Below, piece after piece: positions 1-5,150 of a stretch of DNA of 10,071 bases (positions are counted from its first letter, which is position 1; the number at the start of each line of letters is the position of its first letter). Made by a program: the position numbers and the translations under genes. Under the pieces are notes generated by a model, which ran no database searches, was not told where the DNA came from, and saw only the letters and a list, made by a program, of their open reading frames with translations. Source of the stretch: Deltaproteobacteria bacterium. GTDB taxonomy: Bacteria; Myxococcota_A; UBA9160; JAFDET01. The stretch spans positions 1 through 10,071 of the forward strand of contig JAFDET010000110.1 in the NCBI GenBank assembly GCA_019310195.1. Reading direction: 5' to 3'.

Positions 1-75
1 GTCTTCCGGCAGTCCGGCAGCCGCGTCCTCGACCTGGGCAAATGCCCGGTAATCGCCGTCGCCACTCCCCTGTAA
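1..75 (+). CDS. C-terminal end of an unidentified protein (5' part outside window)
   Basis: Frame 1 is open from the left edge and ends at a TAA at 73-75, giving 24 residues that finish with CPVIAVATPL. Of these 24 codons, 21 end in G or C, which matches the real genes of this window, whereas the other two plus-strand frames look less coding-like. This supports a true gene tail. The visible residues (SGSRVLDLGKCPVIAVATPL) carry no motif I can assign, so the product is unknown. The gene would run convergently towards the membrane protein gene at 442-1161, with the repeat cluster between the two ends. A short minus-strand alternative starting at a GTG near 60 with a GGGGAG-like site upstream is conceivable but less likely. 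Confidence 0.5.
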   Translation, partial: VFRQSGSRVLDLGKCPVIAVATPL

Positions 76-89
76 GCGCGCAGGCACAC

Positions 90-230
90 CCGTAGTCCCA
101 CCGCGACAGCTCAGCCTCCAGCGCCTGCCTCCCGCAAGCCCGAACCAACGGACCGCGCCGTTGCACCACAAGTCCGATGAGGGCGCGCAGCGAGCCGAAG
201 GCGAGCGAAGGGGCTCGGCCGCCTAAGGAT
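90..230. repeat. Repeat copy A (full length, about 141 bp) of a structured intergenic repeat
   Basis: This copy aligns with copy C (309-449) almost end to end, offset by 219-220 bases with about one single-base gap, from a shared CCGTAG start to a shared CCTAAGGAT end. The last 50 bases (181-230) are nearly identical to copy C, while the middle has diverged. Two inverted repeats are visible: CAACGG at 146-151 with CCGTTG at 158-163, and CGAGCC at 191-196 with GGCTCG at 212-217 around a 15-base loop. No T-tract follows, so it is not a classical intrinsic terminator. It lies in the spacer between two convergent genes, the usual place for REP/BIME-like palindromic repeats, but I do not recognise the family. 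Confidence 0.75.
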
Positions 231-304
231 CGCAAGCCCGAACCGACGGACCGCGCCGTTGCCCCCGCGCACCGACGAGGGCGCGCAGCGAGCCGAAGGC
301 GAGC
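231..304. repeat. Repeat copy B (truncated, about 74 bp)
   Basis: This copy directly follows copy A. It shares the CGCAAGCCCGAACC start and the CGCGCAGCGAGCCGAAGGCG core with A, but stops at GGCGAGC and lacks the right arm of the second hairpin and the CCTAAGGAT end. The first hairpin survives as CGACGG paired with CCGTTG, where a G-T mismatch would be a wobble pair in RNA. From 309 the sequence resumes with the CCGTAG that starts copy C. Confidence 0.7.
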
Positions 305-308
305 CAGG

Positions 309-449
309 CCGTAGCCCCACCGGAGTCCGCCGATGCAGTGGAGCCTATGGCCCGCAAGTCCGAAGCAACGGAGCACGCCGGGGCTGCGCAGTCCAACGAG
401 GACGCGCAGCGAGCCGAAGGCGAGCGAAGGGGCTCGGCCGCCTAAGGAT
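309..449. repeat. Repeat copy C (full length), overlapping the 3' end of the membrane-protein gene
   Basis: This is the second full-length copy, collinear with copy A. The second hairpin is intact (CGAGCC at 410-415, GGCTCG at 431-436), whereas the first has lost most of its pairing. Its right end, CCTAAGGAT at 441-449, reaches into the coding sequence of the minus-strand membrane protein: the TAG stop at 444-442 and the preceding proline codon are repeat sequence. The repeat therefore marks, or has set, the end of that gene. Confidence 0.75.
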
Positions 450-1161
450 TGGGCGCAGGCGGAACGGGAAGCAGAGGGTGACCGAGAAGCCACCCCACGC
501 CGTCGGCGACGCCGACGACGCCGATCCCCACCAGCACGGCCACCACCGTGCGGTGGCCCCAGCGCTCCACCACCGGGGACAGGCGCGCGAAGAAACGGTC
601 GGCCCGGGCACCCAGGGTCGCGCGCAGGATCGGTAGCACCGCCAGCGGCAGCAGGAAGACCGCGTTGTAGTAGAGCAGCAGGGCTACGGCTCCGTTCACC
701 GACGGATCGCTGCGCACGATCTGGTCCACGGCGGCGAAGTACGGGAACGCCCCGGGCATCCCCACCACCATGGAGCCCGCGCCCAGCCCGAAGGCGGCGC
801 CGGGCGAGAGCCCCTCGCCCGCGCCGCGATCGCCCCGGGTGTCGCGTGCGTAGGCCAGCTTCCAGCCGAAGCCGATCATCACGACGCCAACCGCGATCTG
901 GATCAGCAGGGCGGCCGTCCCGGGATTGCGCATCCACTCGTCGACGGCGCCCTGCAGGGGCTCCAGGATCGCCTCCAGGCCGAGCGTCAGCAGGATGCCG
1001 CTGGGGAAGTAGACCGTGAAGATCCCGACCAGGAAGGCGATGCACGTCCCGTAGGGCCTGGGCCCGGCCAGGAAAGCCAGCAGAACCGGAATGGCCAGCG
1101 GAAACATCGACGTGCTGTCGAGCAAGCCGATGGAGCCGAGGACGGCGAGCAGGCTGGTCAT
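442..1161 (-). CDS. Six-helix integral membrane protein, LysE-superfamily / GAP-family-like
   Basis: The 239-residue protein starts at the ATG at 1161 and ends at a TAG inside repeat copy C. It is strongly hydrophobic, with about six membrane segments near residues 5-30, 37-62, 84-102, 119-142, 158-180 and 204-227. A charged loop around residues 103-118 separates the halves. Features recalling GAP (Sap, sulfolipid-addressing) and related LysE/DsbD-like exporters are the GLLDSTSMFPLAIP stretch at 12-25, the glycine-rich GLGAGSMVVGMPGAFPYF region at 125-142, and YYNAVFLLPL near 164-173. In those families such proteins export amino acids, lipids or other small molecules, or carry electrons. No CXXC pair is present, which argues against a DsbD/CcdA role. 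The substrate is unknown. It is divergently transcribed from the LLM oxidoreductase gene across a 46-bp spacer. Confidence 0.6.
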   Translation of the reverse strand: MTSLLAVLGSIGLLDSTSMFPLAIPVLLAFLAGPRPYGTCIAFLVGIFTVYFPSGILLTLGLEAILEPLQGAVDEWMRNPGTAALLIQIAVGVVMIGFGWKLAYARDTRGDRGAGEGLSPGAAFGLGAGSMVVGMPGAFPYFAAVDQIVRSDPSVNGAVALLLYYNAVFLLPLAVLPILRATLGARADRFFARLSPVVERWGHRTVVAVLVGIGVVGVADGVGWLLGHPLLPVPPAPNP

Positions 1162-1172
1162 GTGCGGAGCGG

Positions 1173-1180
1173 ATTATACT
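1173..1180. promoter_or_regulatory. Overlapping divergent -10-like boxes
   Basis: The 46-bp spacer between the two divergent genes holds a rare AT-rich patch, GGATTATACTGAC. On the plus strand, TATACT at 1175-1180 is a 5/6 match to the sigma-70 -10 box and would place a start near 1187, giving a leader of about 20 bases that contains the GGAGGAG site. On the minus strand, TATAAT at 1178-1173 is a perfect -10 box, leaving only about 5 bases before the ATG at 1161. Neither strand shows a good -35 box. The two boxes share four bases, so transcription of the two genes may be mutually exclusive. Confidence 0.4.
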
Positions 1181-1197
1181 GACGCCAACACGGGATC

Positions 1198-1204
1198 GGA
1201 GGAG
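1198..1204 (+). promoter_or_regulatory. Ribosome binding site fixing the LLM oxidoreductase start
   Basis: GGAGGAG lies 3 bases before the ATG at 1208, with 5 bases between the GGAGG core and the start codon. This favours 1208 over the in-frame ATG at 1091, which lies inside the divergent gene. Confidence 0.75.
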
Positions 1205-1207
1205 TGC

Positions 1208-2263
1208 ATGCGGGTCGAGACATCGGTTCCCCTGGATGACTGGAGGGCGGTGGGCGATGCCGCCCGGCGGGCGGAGGCGCTGGGTTACGACGGCCTCACC
1301 TCGTCGGAGATCGCCCACGATCCCTTCACACCGCTGGCCCTGGCGGCGCTCGCCACCGAGCGTGTGCGGCTGTCCACGGCCATCGCCGTGGCCTTTCCGC
1401 GCAGCCCCATGATCACGGCGAACCTGGCCTGGGACCTCCACACGGAGTCCGGCGGCCGCTTCGCGCTGGGCATCGGCCCGCAGGTCAAGGGCCACAACGA
1501 GCGCCGCTTCAGCACGGCCTGGAGCGCGCCCGCCCCACGCATGGCGGAGTACGTGGAAGCGCTGCGCGCCATCTGGCGCTGCTGGGAGAAGGGCGAGTCC
1601 CTGGCCTACGAGGGCGAGCACTACCGCTTCACGCTGATGACCCCCGAGTTCTCGCCCAGGCCCTCGGGCCTGCCGCCGATCCCGGTCTTCGTCTCCGCCG
1701 TGGGGCCGGGCATGCTGCGCATGGCGGGCCGCGTCTGCGATGGGGTGCTGCTCCACGGCTTCTGCACCCGGCGTTACGTGGAAGAGGTGGCCATGCCCGA
1801 GGTGATGACCGGACTCGAACGGTCCGGCCGTTCGCGAGACGCCTTCGAGGTGTGGGGCGGCGGCTTCATCGCCACCGGCGCCGACTCGGACGAGGTCGCC
1901 AAGCAGATGGAGTGGGTCCGCTACCGCGTGGCCTTCTACGGCTCCACGCGCAGCTACTCCGGCGTGATGAAGCTTCACGGCTGGGACGAGCTGGCCGGCA
2001 CGCTGCACCGCATGTCCAAGGAGGGGCGCTGGAGCGAGATGGCGGCCCAGGTCCCCGACGACGTGGTTCACACGTTCGCCGCCGTGGCCCCCCACGACCA
2101 GCTGGTGGAGACGGTGGACCGGCGCTTCGGCGGGCTGGTGGATGCGGTGGCGCTCAGCTTCGCCGACGGCACTCCGGACGGCCTGGCACGCGAGCTGATC
2201 GCGGACCTGAAGAAGATCCCCAGCCCCTACTCGGGTTACGAGGGCCCGACCCCGGACCGATAG
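1208..2263 (+). CDS. F420-dependent LLM-class oxidoreductase (TIGR03617-like)
   Basis: The 351-residue protein belongs to the luciferase-like monooxygenase (LLM) superfamily, a TIM barrel using deazaflavin F420 or FMN. Matching features are the N-terminal MRVETSVPLDDWRAVGDAAR strand-helix and AEALGYDGLTSSEIAHDP at about 22-39. Others are the ERVRLSTAIAVAFPRSP stretch near 51-67 and the SGGRFALGIGPQVKGHNERR loop near 81-100, where LLM enzymes hold the cofactor phosphate. The pattern resembles the mycobacterial-type F420-dependent subgroup annotated as TIGR03617. The reaction is probably a hydride transfer with F420, but the substrate cannot be read from sequence. The start at 1208 is chosen for its strong Shine-Dalgarno site and because conserved sequence begins there. 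The 3' end overlaps the convergent acetyltransferase gene by 28 bp, and no partner gene sits next to it in the same direction. Confidence 0.85.
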   Translation: MRVETSVPLDDWRAVGDAARRAEALGYDGLTSSEIAHDPFTPLALAALATERVRLSTAIAVAFPRSPMITANLAWDLHTESGGRFALGIGPQVKGHNERRFSTAWSAPAPRMAEYVEALRAIWRCWEKGESLAYEGEHYRFTLMTPEFSPRPSGLPPIPVFVSAVGPGMLRMAGRVCDGVLLHGFCTRRYVEEVAMPEVMTGLERSGRSRDAFEVWGGGFIATGADSDEVAKQMEWVRYRVAFYGSTRSYSGVMKLHGWDELAGTLHRMSKEGRWSEMAAQVPDDVVHTFAAVAPHDQLVETVDRRFGGLVDAVALSFADGTPDGLARELIADLKKIPSPYSGYEGPTPDR

Positions 2264-3306
2264 CAGCGCAGGCGCGCCCGGCGGTCCGGGTCGTAGCCCT
2301 CCCAGCGCGCCGCCGGCAGCTCGCACGCGTCCGCGAGCGCAAAGCCCATGCGCTCGAAGAATGCGCCCACCCGCTCCTGGGTGGTGCACGCGAAGACGCG
2401 CTCCAGACCCAGCGCCGCGGCCTGGGCCAGTGCGTGCGTCACCAGATGGGCGCCCACTCCCTCCCCCAGGAAGCGCGTCAGCGTGTAGAGCGATGCGATC
2501 TCCCCGCTGCGGCCATCCGGGTGGACGATCAGCGCACCGATGCCCGCCAGATGGCGCCCCTCCACGAAGGCCCCGAAGCCCCCGGCCAGCACCTGCTCGC
2601 GCTCGCGCTCGGAGCGGGGCGCCAGGTAGCCCTCCTCCACGCCGCGGTCCATCAGGTGGTGGGCCGCGTCGTAGTCGTCCAGGGTCAGCCGCCTCACGGC
2701 CAGGTAGCGGTCGCGGGTGAAGAGCGTCCCGGAGCCCGCGTAGGTGAAGAGCTCATCCGCCAGGCCTTCGGCCGTGCACAGGTTCACCGCGGCGATGCCT
2801 GCCTCGAGCGCTGCGCGGATCTCCACCAGGAGCCCGCGATGCGGAGGCTCGGCGTCGCGAGCCAGGGGCTCCAGCTCGTCCAGGTTCACGAAGGAAATGC
2901 GGCGGCCGTCGGGTCGCGCCAGGCCGCCCGCGGCATCCAGGAAGACCAGCTTGGCGACCCCCAGCCGGACGGCCACGCGCCGGCAGCCCGCCGCAAACCC
3001 GCCGTCGCCGGAGAGGGCGATGCCCACCGCGTGGACCTCGCGCAGGCCTCGCCAGACCTCTCCCTCCAGGCGCTCGACGCCGGCATCGACCCGCGGCAGG
3101 GCGCCCAGCGCCCCCAGGTCCAGCGCCTCGGGCGCCAGCACCAGGCTGCGAATCCCGTTGGCGCCCAGGTCGCCGACCACCGGCGCCAGAGTAGCGACCG
3201 CGTCGGCATCGGGTGCGCACAGAGCCAGCGTCCGCCCGCGGAACTCCTGGACGTAGAAGCTCTTCTCGGAGAAGGGCTCGGGCTTGCCAGAAGCGGACCC
3301 ATCCAT
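2236..3306 (-). CDS. argA: N-acetylglutamate synthase-like protein (degenerate amino-acid-kinase domain + GNAT domain)
   Basis: The 356-residue protein has the two-domain plan of N-acetylglutamate synthase, the first enzyme of arginine biosynthesis, which acetylates glutamate from acetyl-CoA. Residues 15-200 resemble the amino-acid-kinase fold: YVQEFRGRTLAL opens it and DELFTYAGSGT (184-194) matches the ELFT-x-x-GxGT element ending that domain in ArgA. Residues 204-350 are a GNAT domain with EEGYLAPRSERE near 224-234, an acetyl-CoA loop GEGVGAHL (281-288), ACTTQERVGAFFERMGF (306-322) and a PAARWEGYDPDRR tail. It is shorter than E. coli ArgA (about 443 residues). The expected lysine and GGG motifs of the kinase fold are absent (LALCAPD, LVLAPEA), so this half cannot act as a kinase and may only sense arginine. 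A GNAT enzyme of other specificity is possible. The ATG at 3306 lacks a clear ribosome site. The gene is divergent from the permease gene. Confidence 0.68.
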   Translation of the reverse strand: MDGSASGKPEPFSEKSFYVQEFRGRTLALCAPDADAVATLAPVVGDLGANGIRSLVLAPEALDLGALGALPRVDAGVERLEGEVWRGLREVHAVGIALSGDGGFAAGCRRVAVRLGVAKLVFLDAAGGLARPDGRRISFVNLDELEPLARDAEPPHRGLLVEIRAALEAGIAAVNLCTAEGLADELFTYAGSGTLFTRDRYLAVRRLTLDDYDAAHHLMDRGVEEGYLAPRSEREREQVLAGGFGAFVEGRHLAGIGALIVHPDGRSGEIASLYTLTRFLGEGVGAHLVTHALAQAAALGLERVFACTTQERVGAFFERMGFALADACELPAARWEGYDPDRRARLRCYRSGVGPS

Positions 3307-3327
3307 GACGGCGGAGTGTAACGGTCC

Positions 3328-3371
3328 CGGCCGCGCGGGCCGCCGGCGGCGATGCGCGGTATCGTGCCGCC
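3328..3371. promoter_or_regulatory. Inverted repeats in the divergent spacer between argA-like and permease genes
   Basis: The 68-bp divergent spacer has no recognisable -10/-35 boxes or ribosome site but two dyads. CGGCC (3328-3332) pairs with GGCCG (3338-3342). GGCGGCGAT (3345-3353) pairs with ATC (3361-3363) and GCCGCC (3366-3371), leaving a 2-base bulge and a 7-base loop. The second structure ends 3 bases before the GTG start of the permease. It could be an operator or a leader hairpin affecting translation, or simply GC-rich background. Confidence 0.25.
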
Positions 3372-3374
3372 GCC

Positions 3375-5138
3375 GTGGGCTGGCAAGGCTGGTACACCAT
3401 CGGGGTCATCGTCCTCACACTGGGGGCGATGATTCGCGGCGTCGCAGGTCCCGACCTCATCATGATGGCGGGCCTGTTCGCCCTTGCCGCGGTGGGGGTC
3501 CTGACTCCCGCGGAAACCTTCAGCGGCTTCGCCAACGAGGCGATGTGGGCCGTGGGGGTCCTCTTCATCGTGTCGGCCGGCCTGCGCCAGACGGGCGCGC
3601 TGGAGCCGATGGTGGAGCGCTTCTTCGGGCGAGCGCGGAGCGAACGCAGCGGCCTCGCCCGGATGACGCCCCCCCTGGCCGTACTCTCGGCCTTCCTGAA
3701 CAACGCGCCGATCGTGGCGATGATGACGCCCACGGTGATCGACTGGGCGCGCCGCAACGGGCTCTCGGCCAGCAAGTTCCTGGCGCCCGTCAGCTACGCG
3801 ACCATCCTGGGCAGCACCACCACGCTGATCGGGACCAGCGTCAACCTGACCACCGCGGGTCTGCTGATCGGCGCCGGGATGGAGCCCATGGGCTTCTTCG
3901 AGCTGTTGCCCATCGGCCTGGCGGTGACGGCGGTGGGCCTGGTCTACCTGATCTTCGTCGCCCCGAGCCTGCTGCCGGACCGCAAGCGCCCCGGGGAAGC
4001 CCTGGGCGAGACGCGGCGCGAGTACATCACCTCCATGCGCGTGGAGCCGTTCTGCCCGCTGGTGGGGCAGAGCGTGGAAGAGGCCGGGCTGCGCCACTTG
4101 GAGGGGCTCTTCCTGGTGGAGATCGACCGAGCCGGGCGCATCATCACGCCGGTCTCACCGGACCAGCCCATCGAGGCCGACGACCGGCTCGTTTTCGCCG
4201 GCGTCGTCTCCACCATCGTCGATCTGCAACGGATCCGCGGGCTGGTCCCCGATACGGAGGACGCCGCGCCCGCGGCCCCGGCCGGGCGGCTGATCGAGGC
4301 CGTGGTGTCGTCGTCCTCGCCGCTGGTGAAGAACACGATCCGCGCCGCGAACTTCCGCACCATCTACGACGCCGCCGTGGTTGCCGTGCATCGCAACGGA
4401 GAGCGGATTCCGGGCAAGATCGGCGAGATCACGCTCCGCGCCGGAGACACGCTCCTGCTCCAGACGGGCGCCGACTTCGTCGCCGCACACCGCAACAGCC
4501 CTGACTTCTACCTGATCAGCGAGGTGGACGGCGAGCAGGAGCCCCACTACGACAAGGCCTGGATCGCCGTGTCCATCATGGTGGCCATGGTCGTGGCCGC
4601 GGCAGTGGGCATCCTCCCCATCTCCATCGCCGCCCCACTGGCGGCCGGCGCCCTGATCGGCACACGCTGCATCAGCGGGAACGTCGCACGCCAGGCAGTG
4701 GACGTTCCGGTGCTGGTCGTGATCGGCGCCGGGCTCGGCATCGCCTTCGCGATGCACAAGACCGGAGCGGCGCAGGCCATCGCCGGCGTGCTGGTGGCGG
4801 CGGTGGGCGACATGGGACCCATGGCCACCCTGGTAGCGGTCTACACCGTCACCGTGATCCTGGCCGAAACGCTGCACCACAACGCCGCGGTCGCGATCAT
4901 GTTCCCGATCGCCGTGGCCTCGGCCAACCAGGTGGGCGTCGATCCGCGGGGCTTCCTGATGGCGATCACCGTGGGCGCCAACCTGGCCTTCGCCAACCCC
5001 GTCACCTACCAGACCCACCTGATCGTGTACGGCCCCGGCGGCTACCGGTTCATGGACTTCGTCAAGGTGGGGCTCCCGCTGGACGTGTTGTGCGGGATCG
5101 CGACCCTGGCGGTCGTTCCGCGGATCTGGCCCTTCTAG
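3375..5138 (+). CDS. SLC13/DASS-family permease with two RCK_C (TrkA_C) domains
   Basis: The 587-residue inner-membrane protein has the layout of ion-transporter-superfamily anion permeases with cytoplasmic RCK_C inserts. An N-terminal half (1-200) has LSAFLNNAPIVAMMTP (104-119) and GSTTTLIGTSVNL (146-158), the first substrate/Na+ hairpin and tip loop. Two RCK_C-like domains follow at about 217-290 and 305-382; in related proteins these bind small regulatory ligands. A C-terminal half (395-587) has the matching second motif AETLHHNAAVAIMFP (497-511) and YQTHLIVYGPGGYRFMDF (545-562). Relatives carry sulfate, dicarboxylates or other anions with sodium; the substrate here is unknown. In the second half, histidines stand where asparagine/threonine is usual. 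The start is the GTG at 3375, the only start codon after an in-frame TGA at 3306, and no clear ribosome site precedes it. The gene ends 12 bases from the convergent RND gene. Confidence 0.88.
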   Translation: MGWQGWYTIGVIVLTLGAMIRGVAGPDLIMMAGLFALAAVGVLTPAETFSGFANEAMWAVGVLFIVSAGLRQTGALEPMVERFFGRARSERSGLARMTPPLAVLSAFLNNAPIVAMMTPTVIDWARRNGLSASKFLAPVSYATILGSTTTLIGTSVNLTTAGLLIGAGMEPMGFFELLPIGLAVTAVGLVYLIFVAPSLLPDRKRPGEALGETRREYITSMRVEPFCPLVGQSVEEAGLRHLEGLFLVEIDRAGRIITPVSPDQPIEADDRLVFAGVVSTIVDLQRIRGLVPDTEDAAPAAPAGRLIEAVVSSSSPLVKNTIRAANFRTIYDAAVVAVHRNGERIPGKIGEITLRAGDTLLLQTGADFVAAHRNSPDFYLISEVDGEQEPHYDKAWIAVSIMVAMVVAAAVGILPISIAAPLAAGALIGTRCISGNVARQAVDVPVLVVIGAGLGIAFAMHKTGAAQAIAGVLVAAVGDMGPMATLVAVYTVTVILAETLHHNAAVAIMFPIAVASANQVGVDPRGFLMAITVGANLAFANPVTYQTHLIVYGPGGYRFMDFVKVGLPLDVLCGIATLAVVPRIWPF

Positions 5139-5150
5139 GACCTCCGCCGC

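Noticed and set aside
131..449. Tandem repeat cluster as a possible CRISPR array
   Set aside because: The units are about 75-141 bp, degenerate, and not separated by unique spacers of constant length; there are only three copies and no cas genes.
111..636. Short reading frames through the repeat region on both strands (for example 111-320 minus, 259-636 plus, 345-611 minus)
   Set aside because: They follow GC-rich repeat sequence, have arginine/proline-rich low-complexity products, no supporting ribosome sites, and partly overlap the real membrane-protein gene.
1091..1207. Upstream start of the LLM oxidoreductase at 1091
   Set aside because: It would lie inside the divergent membrane-protein gene and add residues not typical of the family; the ATG at 1208 has a strong Shine-Dalgarno site.
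1852..3321. Long plus-strand frame of 489 codons over the LLM end and argA-like gene
   Set aside because: It crosses two genes with recognised families in other frames, its product is rich in Arg, Gly and Ala without domains, and it arises from high-GC shadow coding.
3284..4504. Plus-strand frame of 406 codons overlapping the permease
   Set aside because: It is a shadow of the permease gene in a second plus frame, with Arg/Gly/Ala-rich composition and no recognisable family.
5139..5150. Intrinsic terminator between the convergent permease and RND genes
   Set aside because: The 12-base gap contains no hairpin and no T-tract.
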